A stretch of DNA of 64,000 bases from Streptococcus suis (GTDB lineage Bacteria; Bacillota; Bacilli; Lactobacillales; Streptococcaceae), in contig JAKTNK010000003.1 of NCBI GenBank assembly GCA_029593465.1, positions 62,001 to 126,000 of the forward strand. The letters are read 5' to 3'. Under the pieces are notes generated by a model, which worked only from the letters and a program-made list of their open reading frames with translations, was not told the DNA's origin and searched no databases. Made by a program: the position numbers and the translations under genes. Shown piece after piece: positions 1 through 9,526 of the stretch (the first letter of the stretch is position 1; every line of letters starts with the position of its first letter).

Positions 1-261
1 GAAGCTTTTGCGACTGTGATAGGCGACCAATCCGGTATCACCCTAAACGTCTTTACCAATTTACCAGGAGTTCAATTTTACACCGGTAATTTCTTAGGTG
101 AAATTGCTGGAAAAGAAGCGACTAACTACCCTAATCGCAGCGGCTTTTGCTTGGAAACCCAGCACTTCCCAAATGCAATCAGCACCCCTACCTTCCCATC
201 ACCCATCCTAAAAGCCAATACACCTGTGATATATGAGACTATCTACAAAGTCCGCTCTTAG
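1..261 (+). CDS. galM: Aldose 1-epimerase (galactose mutarotase), C-terminal end only
   Basis: Only the last 86 codons are present; the reading frame is open from base 1 and ends at TAG 259-261. The fragment shows the C-terminal signature of galactose mutarotases: a PGVQFYTGNFL-like strand, then R-x-GFCLETQHFPNA, where the Glu is the family's catalytic base, then FPSPIL and a final aromatic strand. The family interconverts alpha- and beta-anomers of aldoses such as galactose in the cytoplasm. It is convergent with the ECF operon and shares a bidirectional terminator with it. The start and any operon partners lie outside the window. Confidence 0.9.
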   Translation, partial: EAFATVIGDQSGITLNVFTNLPGVQFYTGNFLGEIAGKEATNYPNRSGFCLETQHFPNAISTPTFPSPILKANTPVIYETIYKVRS

Positions 262-263
262 TC

Positions 264-297
264 AAAACCTCCTTGTTAGACAAGGAGGTTTTGCTTT
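264..297. terminator. Bidirectional terminator between galM and ecfT
   Basis: Perfect 12-bp inverted repeat AAAACCTCCTTG / CAAGGAGGTTTT with a 5-nt loop. An A-run on the left and T-rich sequence on the right make it usable from both convergent genes. Confidence 0.85.
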
Positions 298-1123
298 AAA
301 ATGGATTGTAAAAACGGCCACCATTTACCATGAAGAGGGCGATATCCAAAGCTAAAATCAAGGCACTTAGCAGGATAACCAAACTATCCTGCCTTGACCA
401 AGCTGTCGCTTGATACCAGGTTCGTCTCTTGTATCTGCCAAAGCGTCGCAAGGTCATTGCGGTTGAAATGGTTTCAATCCTTTCTAAAGAGGCAAAAATC
501 AAAGGGGTTATGATTTGAATATTCCCCCTAATTCTAGCCATTAAGGACGCTTTTTGAGACAATTCCAATCCCCTTGCTTCTTGAGAGTTTCGAATAATGC
601 CAAACTCTTCCTGCAAATCAGGAATATAGCGCAGCGTCAAACTAACGGCATAGGCAAAGCGATAGGGCAAACCAAGCTGATTTAAACTCGACGCAAATTG
701 ACTCGGATGTGTGGTCAAAAGGAAAATCACAGCTAATGGCAAGGTCGAGACATACTTAACAGCCACATTAAAAAGATAGAATAATTCTTCCAAGGTCAGA
801 TCGTATGGACCTGGACCATCTAATAAGACGGTCTTAGCGCCATATAAATTCACACCATATTGGGGCGCAAACACGTAAATCATCGTCAGGTTCAGCAAGG
901 CAAATAGACCAACAAAGGTAAACACAAAAGACACCTCTCGCCATTTAATCCCAGCCCTTAGAAAGAGGAGCAAAGAGCCCAGAGCAATAACAAGCAAAAA
1001 CCGTGTGTCATAGCTAGTCATCACAGCCACCGACACCAAGATGAAAAAGAGGAGCTTACTCGTCCCTGATAATTGGTACAAAAAGCCCCTACCCGGATGG
1101 TAGCCTAATAAACGATTGCTCAT
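296..1123 (-). CDS. ECF transporter transmembrane T component (EcfT/CbiQ family)
   Basis: 275 residues with several hydrophobic membrane segments in the N-terminal half and near the C-terminus. The cytoplasmic stretch contains SQEARGLEL and a later RRFGRYKRR region, which correspond to the Ala-Arg-Gly coupling helices that contact the ATPases in EcfT/CbiQ proteins. It is the last gene of the SAM hydrolase - S component - double ATPase - T component operon, one base after the ATPase gene. The T component transmits ATP-driven motion to the membrane-embedded substrate-binding S protein. A dedicated (group I) system is inferred from the complete local cassette. Confidence 0.88.
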   Translation of the reverse strand: MSNRLLGYHPGRGFLYQLSGTSKLLFFILVSVAVMTSYDTRFLLVIALGSLLLFLRAGIKWREVSFVFTFVGLFALLNLTMIYVFAPQYGVNLYGAKTVLLDGPGPYDLTLEELFYLFNVAVKYVSTLPLAVIFLLTTHPSQFASSLNQLGLPYRFAYAVSLTLRYIPDLQEEFGIIRNSQEARGLELSQKASLMARIRGNIQIITPLIFASLERIETISTAMTLRRFGRYKRRTWYQATAWSRQDSLVILLSALILALDIALFMVNGGRFYNPF

Positions 1124-1124
1124 C

Positions 1125-2792
1125 TTACAAGTTCCTTTCTAACGATTGATAATAGGCTGTGACGTCTTCTGGGGTTTGCCCTATTTGTTCAGCTAGCTGA
1201 TAGAGAGATGGGGTTTTAAGGTGGGCTTTCTGAACCAAGGTCGGATCTAATAAGACCATCTCTGGTGAACAGTCAGCCAAAATCCCTTGCTCACCGATAA
1301 CCAAGCAACGATCAGCATAGTCCAACATCAGCTGCATGTCATGGGTAATCATCACAATCGTATGCCCAGCTAGGCTCAATTCGCGTAGAAATAGCATGAT
1401 TTCCCGATAGGTCCGTTGATCCTGTCCTGCAGTCGGCTCATCCAAGATAATCATCTCAGGATTGAGCACTAAAATAGCCGCAATCGTCACGCGCTTTCGC
1501 TGTCCAAAAGACAAGGCCGAAATAGGCCAGTGACGGTAAGCATACAAACCACAAAGCTTAAGTACACGAGTCACACGTTCCTGGATGGTCTCCTCATCAA
1601 GATGGCATAGCCTTAAACCAAGGGCTACCTCATCCCAGATCATCGTTTGACTAATCATTTGATTCGGATTCTGTAAGACATAGCCAATCCGCTCCGAACG
1701 CTCCGTTATGGAATCCCCTAAAATAGACTTTCCTTTATAAATAAGATCGCCCTTAATCGGCAGGTAAGCACACAGCCCTTTGACTAGGGTTGATTTGCCA
1801 GTACCATTTTTACCGACAATAGCAACAAGCTCTCCTTTGTTTAAGGTAAACGAAGCACACTTGATAATCGGTTTGTCAGGGTCATACCCCACTGTCAAAT
1901 GATTCACTTCTAACAGCGGTGGGCTTGGTTTTTTAACCGTGTTTGTCAACCTTGGTAACCTCAACTCTGGGAGAGACATCTGTGATAAAGAGGTCACTTG
2001 CGCCATCCCACCAAGGTCAAGCCCTAGGGATTTTAAAACTGTCAGGTAAAGAGGCTCTCGAATCCCATGCTCTGACAATAGATCTGTCCGCAGTAACTGA
2101 TCAGGCTTGCCGTTAAACACAATGCGACCGTCATCCATTAATACAATACGATCAATAGGGATTGCCAAAACATCTTCCAACCGATGTTCAATGATAATGG
2201 TCGTTGCTCCCACTTCCTGATGCATCCGTTCAATCAGTGCCATCGTCTCTTGGCCAGCCTTAGGATCTAAATTAGCCAAGGGTTCATCAAAAAGCAAAAT
2301 AGGACTCTCATCAATCAAAACACCTGCCAAGCTAACCCGCTGCTTTTGCCCACCAGACAGGTCTTGGGGACGATGACTCAGCAACTTTTGTAAGTCCAAA
2401 CGATCCGCCCACTGTGCGACACGCTCCTTCATTTCCGGCTGAGCAAGCGCGTCGTTTTCTAAGGCAAAGGCAATGTCTTCCGCGACACTAAGGCCGATAA
2501 ACTGCCCATCCGGGTCTTGCAAAACCGTCGATACCAAAAAGGAACGGTCGTAGATAGAGAGAGCCCCCGCATCTTTGCCTGCCAGAGTCAGACTTCCCTC
2601 CAGCTTTCCAGGATACACCTCTGGAATAATCCCATTGAGGCATTGCCCCAGAGTGGATTTTCCACTACCTGAAGGCCCCAATATCAGAACCTTTTCCCCT
2701 TCTTCAATGCTCAACGTAATTCCCTTCAAGGTTGGCTCTGATTGAGCATTATAGGTGAAGGAAAAATCTTCAAAATGAATATAATTTGTCAT
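1125..2792 (-). CDS. ECF transporter ATPase with two fused ABC domains
   Basis: 555 residues with two complete ATPase halves. The N-half has Walker [10 protein letters not shown] (about residue 39), signature LSGGQKQR and Walker B ILLFDEP. The C-half has Walker [10 protein letters not shown] (about 330), a divergent signature LSFGQRKR and Walker B MIILDEP. This YkoD-like fusion replaces separate EcfA and EcfA' subunits and energises uptake through the neighbouring T and S proteins. The gene is separated from the S-component gene by about 108 bases that contain a hairpin, so downstream expression may be partly attenuated. Family assignment is firm; the transported substrate is not shown by the sequence. 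Confidence 0.92.
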   Translation of the reverse strand: MTNYIHFEDFSFTYNAQSEPTLKGITLSIEEGEKVLILGPSGSGKSTLGQCLNGIIPEVYPGKLEGSLTLAGKDAGALSIYDRSFLVSTVLQDPDGQFIGLSVAEDIAFALENDALAQPEMKERVAQWADRLDLQKLLSHRPQDLSGGQKQRVSLAGVLIDESPILLFDEPLANLDPKAGQETMALIERMHQEVGATTIIIEHRLEDVLAIPIDRIVLMDDGRIVFNGKPDQLLRTDLLSEHGIREPLYLTVLKSLGLDLGGMAQVTSLSQMSLPELRLPRLTNTVKKPSPPLLEVNHLTVGYDPDKPIIKCASFTLNKGELVAIVGKNGTGKSTLVKGLCAYLPIKGDLIYKGKSILGDSITERSERIGYVLQNPNQMISQTMIWDEVALGLRLCHLDEETIQERVTRVLKLCGLYAYRHWPISALSFGQRKRVTIAAILVLNPEMIILDEPTAGQDQRTYREIMLFLRELSLAGHTIVMITHDMQLMLDYADRCLVIGEQGILADCSPEMVLLDPTLVQKAHLKTPSLYQLAEQIGQTPEDVTAYYQSLERNL

Positions 2793-2813
2793 GTGTTCTC
2801 ACTCAGTAAAACG

Positions 2814-2845
2814 TAAAATAAGAGCAGAGAATTCTCTCAGCTCTT
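2814..2845 (-). terminator. Intercistronic hairpin / partial terminator in the ECF operon
   Basis: On the minus strand AAGAGC-TG-AGAGAATTCTCT-GCTCTT folds into a long stem with a 2-nt bulge and is followed by ATTTTA. The weak U-run suggests attenuation or mRNA processing between S-component and ATPase genes, not full termination. Confidence 0.5.
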
Positions 2846-2900
2846 CCTTATGAAAGCTTAGCAGCAATGAAACCCAAAGAATTACACGATACGCTAGAGC

Positions 2901-3449
2901 TTAATGTTTTGTTAGACTGCCTTTTTTCGTCCGTGTTTTAGCATAGAGGGTCAATAAAAGACTACCTCCGATACCAACCGTTACCAGATTAACAATGGCT
3001 GATAAAAAGCCTTGTGCATAGACCTTATTAGACGGTTCACTATAAACCAGAATGTCCAAAAATGGTGCAATCAAGCCCCAACCAAGACAGTTGATGAGCA
3101 CTTGAGTAACATTAAACAAGACATAATCCTTGGCTGTTAAATAACCTTTATTGATGTCCAACTGACGACTGACAAGGCCAATCACAAGACCCACTAGACC
3201 AGATACTAACACCCAAGTCCACCATGGTGAGCCAAATTGTAGCGCATCTTTGACAGCATGACCAATAAAACCTGAAAAGAAACCAACGGTTGGCCCATAA
3301 ATAACAGCAAAAAGGGCTAATACAGCGTATTGTAGTTGAATGCTGGTATTTGGCAAAGCTGTTGGAATATTGATTAAAATCCCAATAATCACAAAGAGAG
3401 CAGCTCCAATACCCGTTGCAACGACAGTTTTAATAGAATGATTTTTCAT
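2901..3449 (-). CDS. ECF transporter substrate-binding S component, UPF0397 family
   Basis: 182 residues with about five hydrophobic helices. The N-terminus reads VVATGIGAALFVIIG, and a central stretch AVIYGPTVGFFSGFIGHAVKD is typical of UPF0397/COG4720 S components. S components bind the vitamin-like or amino-acid-like substrate within the membrane. The family is often labelled a riboflavin-type ECF component, but that label is not supported by anything visible here. The immediate upstream SAM hydrolase gene, 19 bases away in the same operon, points instead to SAM-derived or methionine/adenosine-type compounds. That substrate link is inference. Confidence 0.85.
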   Translation of the reverse strand: MKNHSIKTVVATGIGAALFVIIGILINIPTALPNTSIQLQYAVLALFAVIYGPTVGFFSGFIGHAVKDALQFGSPWWTWVLVSGLVGLVIGLVSRQLDINKGYLTAKDYVLFNVTQVLINCLGWGLIAPFLDILVYSEPSNKVYAQGFLSAIVNLVTVGIGGSLLLTLYAKTRTKKGSLTKH

Positions 3450-3468
3450 AAATATAGCCTATCCTTTT

Positions 3469-4314
3469 TTAGTTTATCTTTTTAATGACAATTTTCCAGC
3501 TCGATCCGACACCAACATTATAAGCCTTGGCAAAGGAACCCTGATTGATAGCCAGCCCGACACGGTAAAGGGAATTGATGTAGAGAATCGGTTGACCCAA
3601 ACCAACATCGGCAAACGATTTGCCATAGGTCACTTGATTTTGGTAAATCAAGAGATCGTGGTGGGAAATGGTCACCTCGAAACGCTCCCCAAATCTTGGC
3701 TTGAGCGCTTCAAAGGCTTCACGACTAATAGATGTCCATAGCGACCCAAAACGCACGTCCAAAATATCAATCGCCCCTGACACACTGGTAGCCGTCAGGA
3801 CCGTCTCAACCTCTGCCATTTCTAAAATACTGGCAACCGGTAATTCCGGGCCAACTTCCTCAAACGTGATATGCCCTGACGCCAACTTAGCACCTGTGTA
3901 GGCATAGACGTCACGTCCATGAAAGGTGTAAGAATGCTCCGTATTTTTGCGACGGTTAGCCACTTCTGAAATTTCACGCACCGCTTTAATCCCAACATGG
4001 CGTTTGAGATGAGAGAGGGTACCATTGTCTGGGGTTACGATATACTGATTATTCTCTGTTAAGGCAACGACGCTTTTACGATCCGAACCAACTCCTGGAT
4101 CCACAACTGACACAAAGGTTGTGCCTTCTGGCCAATATTCTGTTGTCTGAAAAAGACGGTAACTCGCCTCAAAAGTATTGTAGGGAGTAATATCATGCGT
4201 TAAATGATGAACACCTAAGGTCGGATCTTCTTGGAGGGCAACACCAATCATCGCTGAAACAGCACCATCCACCAGACCAAAATCAGATTGTAAAACCAAC
4301 AGTTTATTAATCAT
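3469..4314 (-). CDS. SAM hydrolase (S-adenosyl-L-methionine hydroxide adenosyltransferase family, DUF62)
   Basis: 281 residues. Family motifs are visible in order: QSDFG at the N-terminus, VDPGVGS, TPDNGTLS and TFHGRDVYA. They supply the Asp-Arg-His set that in this family activates water to cleave SAM into adenosine and methionine; the related halogenases use fluoride or chloride instead. The start ATG at 4312-4314 follows GAAAGGAGC. It is the first gene of an operon with an ECF transporter (S, double ATPase, T). The enzyme is cytosolic, and the context suggests it processes, or signals demand for, the transported compound. The family call is strong; the physiological role is unknown. Confidence 0.9.
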   Translation of the reverse strand: MINKLLVLQSDFGLVDGAVSAMIGVALQEDPTLGVHHLTHDITPYNTFEASYRLFQTTEYWPEGTTFVSVVDPGVGSDRKSVVALTENNQYIVTPDNGTLSHLKRHVGIKAVREISEVANRRKNTEHSYTFHGRDVYAYTGAKLASGHITFEEVGPELPVASILEMAEVETVLTATSVSGAIDILDVRFGSLWTSISREAFEALKPRFGERFEVTISHHDLLIYQNQVTYGKSFADVGLGQPILYINSLYRVGLAINQGSFAKAYNVGVGSSWKIVIKKIN

Positions 4315-4332
4315 CTTGCTCCTTTCATAGTC

Positions 4333-4347
4333 GTAGCTAAGAGCTAC
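4333..4347 (-). other. Short perfect hairpin in the 5' leader of the SAM hydrolase gene
   Basis: GTAGCT-AAG-AGCTAC forms a 6-bp stem with a 3-nt loop about 20 bases before the start codon, just upstream of the ribosome binding site. No match to a known SAM riboswitch class was recognised. The rest of 4315-4529 holds no convincing promoter. Confidence 0.35.
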
Positions 4348-4529
4348 TATTTTCTTTCTTAATAATTACTTATTTTACCATGAAGTCAGGGCAATGGCTA
4401 TTTGACAATGACTAGACTTATCTATAGTCACAGGCTATAACAAATGGAGGAAACTGCTTTCGCTTGGGCTATTAGTGTTCTGTCACCAGCTCAAAAGGCC
4501 CACTCTTTACAGAATAGACCTTTCATAGA

Positions 4530-7031
4530 CTATTTGACCACAATATTGACGAGTTTATTTGGAACGACAATGACTTTGACAATGGTCTTATCAGCAATTT
4601 CCGACTGGATTTTAGCATGTTCAAGTGCCGCTTTTTCCAGGTCTTCTTTAGGTAAATCCTTAGCAACCACAAGTTTTGCTCTCACTTTACCTTTAATCTG
4701 AACGACAATCTCAACGTCACTTTCAACCAGTTTGCTAGCATCATACGTCGGCCAAGCAACGTAGGAGATAGACTCCCCAGATGCGGTCAAGTTTTGCCAT
4801 AATTCTTCAGCTAAGTGTGGGGCAAATGGGGCTAGTAATTGCACAAAGCCTTTGGCATACTCAACAAAGAGCTTGTCAGCTTTATTGGCAGCATTAACAA
4901 AAATCATGAGTTGAGCGATGGCGGTATTGAATTTCAATTCTTCCACTTGTTCGGTCACTGCTTTAACGGTCTCATTGTAAACCTTGTCCAAGGAGCCATC
5001 ATTTTCCTCAGAAAGTTCCTTGGTGGTGATCAAGCGATAGACACGGTCAAGGAATTTACGACTCCCTTCAAGGCCTTCTTCGCTCCAAGCGATAGAGGCA
5101 TCAAGTGGCCCCATAAACATCTCATAGACACGAAGGGTATCCGCGCCAAACTGCTCCACAACATCATCTGGATTGACAACATTTTTAAGGGATTTAGACA
5201 TTTTGGCTGGTGCTTGTTCAAGCTCCTCACCTGTTTCCATATGATAGAAGGAGCCGTCACGTTTTTCAACCTTATCAGTAGCGACAAGTGCGCCGCGATG
5301 ATCACGGTAGCTAGTCCCTAAAATCATCCCTTGGTTAAAGAGCTTTTGGAATGGCTCCTTGGTTGGCACAACCCCAAGGTCATAAAGGAACTTGTGCCAG
5401 AAACGAGCATAAAGCAAGTGAAGCACAGCATGTTCCGCACCACCGATATAAATATCGACTGGTAACCATTGTTTGAGGAGCTCTTCGTCAGCTAGCTTTT
5501 CCGTATTATGAGGGTCAATATAACGTAGGTAATACCAGCTTGAACCAGCCCACTGAGGCATGGTATTGGTCTCCCGACGCCCCTTGACCCCATCTTCGCG
5601 GGTCACTTCAAGCCAATCTGTTAGATTGGCTAGGGGACTTTCCCCTGTGCCTGAAGGTTTAATATCTGTTGTCTTAGGCAATTCTAGGGGCAGCTGCTCT
5701 AGAGGAACTGCGGTACTGGTGCCATCTTCCCAGTGAATAATTGGAATAGGCTCTCCCCAGTAACGTTGGCGGCTGAAAAGCCAATCCCTTAACCGATAAG
5801 TGACTTTCTCCTGACCAACACCCTCTTGCTCAAGCCATTCAATCATTTTCGCAATGGCACTCGCCTTGTCAAGACCATCTAAGAAGTCCGAATTGATATG
5901 AGGGCCATCCTCAGTATAAGGAGCCTCATCGACCTGACCTCCTTCAACCACCGGAACGATGTCAAGTCCAAATTGCTTAGCAAATTCCCAATCGCGTTCG
6001 TCATGCGCAGGAACTGCCATGATAGCTCCAGTACCATAGCTCGCTAGAACATAGTCCGCAATCCATATTGGCATTTCCTTGCCATTGACAGGATTAATCG
6101 CATAAGCTCCTGTCCAAACCCCTGTTTTTTCCTTAGCCAAGTCCGTCCGTGCCAAATCAGATTTTAGACTAGCCTGACGTTTGTACTCGGCTACGGCTTC
6201 TTTCTGGTCAGGTGTTGTCACTTCATCAACCAGAGCATGCTCTGGTGCTAAGACCGCATAAGTCGCTCCAAACAAGGTATCTGGCCGTGTGGTAAAGACC
6301 GTAAAGTCTTTATCAGTATCCTTAACCTTGAAGGTTACATTAGCTCCTGTTGACTTGCCAATCCAATTGCGCTGCATATCTTTGATAGATTCCGGCCAAT
6401 CCACGTCCTCTAAATCCTCTAAAAGACGTTCGGCATAGGCCGTGATTTTGAGCATCCATTGGCGCATGGGCTTACGAACAACTGGATAGCCACCACGCTC
6501 AGAGGTCCCATCTGGTAGGACTTCTTCATTGGCAATGGCTGTTCCCAACTCCTCTACCCAGTTTACAGGCACTTCGGCTTCATAGGCCAGACCTTTTTCG
6601 TATAATTTCGTGAAAATCCACTGAGTCCACTTGTAGTAGTTAGGGTCAGTGGTGTTGATTTCACGATCCCAATCGTAAGAGAAACCTAGGGCATTGATTT
6701 GACGCTTGAAATTGGCGATATTTTCTGCGGTAAATACTGCTGGATCATTGCCCGTGTCCATAGCATACTGCTCAGCTGGTAGCCCAAAGGCATCCCATCC
6801 CATAGGGTGCAAGACATTATAACCTTGTGCTCTTTTATACCTACTTAAAATATCAGTTGCCGTATAGCCTTCAGGATGTCCCACATGAAGACCGGCACCA
6901 GAAGGGTAAGGAAACATATCAAGGGCATAAAAGTTAGGTTTTGAAGCATCTGTTCCTGTTTTAAAAGTATCATGCTCAGCCCAAAACTTCTGCCATTTGG
7001 GTTCAATTACTTTGTGATTATAGAAACTCAT
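4530..7031 (-). CDS. leuS: Leucyl-tRNA synthetase
   Basis: 833 residues, the usual streptococcal LeuRS length. It charges tRNA-Leu in the cytoplasm. The HIGH-type motif lies in [18 protein letters not shown] (about residues 40-57), the CP1 editing domain follows, KMSKSLKN is near residue 610, and the anticodon-binding and C-terminal domains complete it. The frame is open 17 codons further upstream, but ATG 7029-7031 ([13 protein letters not shown]) was chosen because it matches family N-termini and follows GGAG at about 8 bases. It is separated from gltX by a terminator and has its own promoter. No T-box leader is present. Confidence 0.97.
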   Translation of the reverse strand: MSFYNHKVIEPKWQKFWAEHDTFKTGTDASKPNFYALDMFPYPSGAGLHVGHPEGYTATDILSRYKRAQGYNVLHPMGWDAFGLPAEQYAMDTGNDPAVFTAENIANFKRQINALGFSYDWDREINTTDPNYYKWTQWIFTKLYEKGLAYEAEVPVNWVEELGTAIANEEVLPDGTSERGGYPVVRKPMRQWMLKITAYAERLLEDLEDVDWPESIKDMQRNWIGKSTGANVTFKVKDTDKDFTVFTTRPDTLFGATYAVLAPEHALVDEVTTPDQKEAVAEYKRQASLKSDLARTDLAKEKTGVWTGAYAINPVNGKEMPIWIADYVLASYGTGAIMAVPAHDERDWEFAKQFGLDIVPVVEGGQVDEAPYTEDGPHINSDFLDGLDKASAIAKMIEWLEQEGVGQEKVTYRLRDWLFSRQRYWGEPIPIIHWEDGTSTAVPLEQLPLELPKTTDIKPSGTGESPLANLTDWLEVTREDGVKGRRETNTMPQWAGSSWYYLRYIDPHNTEKLADEELLKQWLPVDIYIGGAEHAVLHLLYARFWHKFLYDLGVVPTKEPFQKLFNQGMILGTSYRDHRGALVATDKVEKRDGSFYHMETGEELEQAPAKMSKSLKNVVNPDDVVEQFGADTLRVYEMFMGPLDASIAWSEEGLEGSRKFLDRVYRLITTKELSEENDGSLDKVYNETVKAVTEQVEELKFNTAIAQLMIFVNAANKADKLFVEYAKGFVQLLAPFAPHLAEELWQNLTASGESISYVAWPTYDASKLVESDVEIVVQIKGKVRAKLVVAKDLPKEDLEKAALEHAKIQSEIADKTIVKVIVVPNKLVNIVVK

Positions 7032-7064
7032 ATCATTTCTCCATGTCCTTAAATTATCCTCACC

Positions 7065-7093
7065 ATTGTACCACGAAATCAAGAAAGAAAAAA
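7065..7093 (-). promoter_or_regulatory. Probable leuS promoter
   Basis: -10 TACAAT at 7065-7070 (minus strand). A T-rich -35 region 17 bases further upstream coincides with the U-run of the gltX terminator. The leader would be short, about 27 bases. Confidence 0.45.
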
Positions 7094-7111
7094 GCAGGAC
7101 CAGCCTGCTTT
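7088..7111 (-). terminator. Terminator between gltX and leuS
   Basis: AAAGCAGG / CCTGCTTT stem (8 bp, 5-nt loop), followed on the minus strand by a T-run. Confidence 0.85.
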
Positions 7112-7256
7112 GTCGAAAGTTATTAGGGTTTAGGGATTTGAAATGGGTTGCGTCAGTATAGTCTTACCCTAACCTAAAGCAACTCATCAGCGCTGTTTCA
7201 ATCGGTACTTTAATCACCACCAATGAAAAGATTGGCAAATCCTACTCCCTTTAATA

Positions 7257-8711
7257 TTAAAGGCTCTTTAACATATTGTTCAAGTGCTCGATGGATTTCT
7301 CACGACCTAGAAGATAGATGGTATTTGGCAATTCTGGACCATGCATTTCACCTGAAACAGCGATACGAATTGGCATAAAGAGGTTTTTCCCTTTGATACC
7401 TGTTTCTTTTTGGACAGCCTTGATTTGTGGGAAGATATTGTCGGGTTGGAAATCATCATCAGACATGGCTTCTAGCTTAGCCTTGAAAGCCTCAAGCACC
7501 GTCGGTACCGTTTCACCTGCCATCACGTCTTTTTCAGCTGCTGTCAACTCTGGGAAGTCTGAGAAAAAGAGGTCTGTGAGAGGGACAATTTCATCAGCCG
7601 ATGTCAACTGTGGTTTATAGAGTTCGACTAATTTTTCAGCCTTATCGGTTAAACGCCCAGTCTTTTCAAGGTAAGGTTTGCATAATGCAAAGACCTCATC
7701 GACAGATGCCCTCTTGAAGTAATCATTGCTCACCCAGTCCAGTTTCTTCTGGTCAAAGGCTGCTGGAGATTTGCTGAGGCGATGTTCATCAAAGAGCTGG
7801 ATAAGCTCTTCACGGCTGAAAATCTCATCCTCACCACCAGGATTCCAACCAAGCAGCGCAATGAAGTTGAAAATGGCTTCTGGCATGTAGCCCTTCTGGC
7901 GGTAATCCTCGATGAATTGAAGGGTATTGGTATCACGCTTAGACAGTTTTTTACCCGTCTCAGCATTGATGATGAGGGTCATATGCCCAAACTCCGGTGC
8001 TTGCCAACCCAGTGCCTCGTAAATCATCAGTTGTTTTGGAGTGTTGGCGATATGGTCATCGCCACGAATCACATGGGAAATCTGCATGTCATGGTCATCC
8101 ACAACAACGGCAAAGTTATAAGTGGGATAGCCGTCTTTCTTTTGAATGACCCAGTCACCACCGATATTGCCACCCTCAAAGGAGATGTCTCCCTTGACCA
8201 TATCTGTCCATTGATAGATTGCATCTTCTTTAACCGCAATACGAACAGTCGGAACTATACCAGCTGCCTCACGTTCTGCAATGTAAGCCGCTTTTTCCTC
8301 AGCTGACATTCCCAAAAATTCATTGACATAACGCGGTGTTTCACCAGCTGCCTCTTGACGTTCTCTTTCTTGTTGGAGTTCTTCTTCCGTGACGTAAGAC
8401 TTGTAAGCCTTCCCTTCATCAAGGAGCTGTTGGATGTACTTTTGGTACAATGCCAAGCGTTCAGATTGGCGGTAGTTGGCATGTGTCTCTGGGCTTTCAT
8501 CCCAGTCCATTCCTAACCAGCGTAGGTTTTCCAGTTGAGAACGCTCCCCATCTTCGACATGGCGTTTGCGGTCTGTATCCTCGATACGGATGATAAACTC
8601 ACCACCATGGTGGCGCGCATAGAGGTAATTAAATAAAGCTGTCCGAGCGTTACCAATGTGTAACAAGCCTGTTGGACTTGGTGCATAACGCACACGAATT
8701 TGATTTGTCAT
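7257..8711 (-). CDS. gltX: Glutamyl-tRNA synthetase
   Basis: 484 residues, a class I aminoacyl-tRNA synthetase. The HIGH motif is [13 protein letters not shown] (residues 10-22), and the KMSKS equivalent is KLSKRDT near residue 252. It ligates Glu to tRNA-Glu. In streptococci the same enzyme generally also charges tRNA-Gln for conversion by GatCAB; that point is family knowledge, not visible here. ATG 8709-8711 follows GGAG. The gene has its own extended -10 promoter and its own terminator. A roughly 145-base 3' untranslated stretch before the terminator contains a repeat-like segment. Confidence 0.97.
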   Translation of the reverse strand: MTNQIRVRYAPSPTGLLHIGNARTALFNYLYARHHGGEFIIRIEDTDRKRHVEDGERSQLENLRWLGMDWDESPETHANYRQSERLALYQKYIQQLLDEGKAYKSYVTEEELQQERERQEAAGETPRYVNEFLGMSAEEKAAYIAEREAAGIVPTVRIAVKEDAIYQWTDMVKGDISFEGGNIGGDWVIQKKDGYPTYNFAVVVDDHDMQISHVIRGDDHIANTPKQLMIYEALGWQAPEFGHMTLIINAETGKKLSKRDTNTLQFIEDYRQKGYMPEAIFNFIALLGWNPGGEDEIFSREELIQLFDEHRLSKSPAAFDQKKLDWVSNDYFKRASVDEVFALCKPYLEKTGRLTDKAEKLVELYKPQLTSADEIVPLTDLFFSDFPELTAAEKDVMAGETVPTVLEAFKAKLEAMSDDDFQPDNIFPQIKAVQKETGIKGKNLFMPIRIAVSGEMHGPELPNTIYLLGREKSIEHLNNMLKSL

Positions 8712-8744
8712 TCTTGTCTCCTTCTGTCACATTCAATCAGACCC

Positions 8745-8773
8745 ATTATAGCAAAAATGCCCCGAGGACAAAA
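8745..8773 (-). promoter_or_regulatory. gltX promoter (extended -10)
   Basis: TGCTATAAT on the minus strand (-10 at 8745-8750), with a TTTTGT -35 at 17-base spacing. Confidence 0.7.
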
Positions 8774-8814
8774 GCCTTAGCGCTAGAAAGGTTTACTTTT
8801 ACATCCAATCCAGC

Positions 8815-8837
8815 AAAAAGAGCCTTGACAGGCTCTC
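8815..8837 (-). terminator. Terminator after the LiaF-like gene
   Basis: AGAGCCT-TGAC-AGGCTCT perfect 7-bp stem, followed on the minus strand by a run of Ts. Confidence 0.85.
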
Positions 8838-8843
8838 TTACGA

Positions 8844-9521
8844 TTACACATAATAAACCACCAAGCGGCTAAAGACATAGTCACCACTGATGATTAAGGT
8901 CTTATCCGTCGCCTGACCGCTGGCATTAGCGGTCACCATGCTGAAGACACGGTCGCCTGTCAATTCAACCTGCCAGTTTTTGGGAACAAAAAGTTGAACA
9001 CTGGAGAAAACCGCATCGCCAGAATAAGTCGCTGTATCACCTGACATGGTAGCTTGGTCAAAATAAAGGGATGCACTGGAGAAAACGACATCACCACCGA
9101 TAGCGACAAGGTTGTCATCCGTCACATAGCGGGTTCCACTCGCAAAGACAAGGTACGCTCCTGGCGAAGCAGGACCAGAAGCATGATGCTCCACACCGCT
9201 TGAGCTCTTCCAAAAGAAGACGTTCTGTCTTGGATTAAAGAGCAAATTGAGCCCAAACAACAATAAGCCCCCAACCAAGACAAGTGTCCAAAAGGATACC
9301 TCCACCCAATGGTAAATAGAGTTAAGCATGACCAAGGTCAGTAACCCAAACAAGATTCCATGATACCAATGTTTTTGAAATAGACTTTTAAGCGTTAAGC
9401 CCACAAAAACAGCGGTCCAGATAAGCGGCCAGAAAGGCAAGGTCCCCAAACCCAAAGTTTCCTTCAGCAAAACCAAGACAGCTAGAGCAATAAAAGCAAG
9501 TCCCAACAACGTTTTTTTCAT
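8844..9521 (-). CDS. LiaF-like membrane protein with repeated GDxVFS C-terminal domain
   Basis: 225 residues. Four hydrophobic segments fill about residues 5-90 in the manner of LiaF transmembrane domains. The soluble C-terminal domain repeats a strand motif: GGDVVFSSASLYF, SGDAVFSSVQLFV, TGDRVFSMV and SGDYVFSRLVVYY. This suggests a short beta-solenoid like the DUF2154/cell-wall-active antibiotic response domain. The gene lies 5 bases after a LytTR regulator gene and shares its promoter. LiaF-type proteins inhibit or tune envelope-stress signalling; by analogy this one may control its LytTR partner at the membrane. There is no histidine kinase here. Confidence 0.75.
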   Translation of the reverse strand: MKKTLLGLAFIALAVLVLLKETLGLGTLPFWPLIWTAVFVGLTLKSLFQKHWYHGILFGLLTLVMLNSIYHWVEVSFWTLVLVGGLLLFGLNLLFNPRQNVFFWKSSSGVEHHASGPASPGAYLVFASGTRYVTDDNLVAIGGDVVFSSASLYFDQATMSGDTATYSGDAVFSSVQLFVPKNWQVELTGDRVFSMVTANASGQATDKTLIISGDYVFSRLVVYYV

Positions 9522-9526
9522 CTTTC

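Noticed and set aside
4315-4529. SAM-responsive riboswitch before the SAM hydrolase gene
   Set aside because: Only a short 6-bp hairpin is visible; no match to SAM-I, SMK or other known classes by eye.
4839-5321. 160-codon plus-strand frame inside leuS
   Set aside because: Antisense shadow of leuS with no supporting signals.
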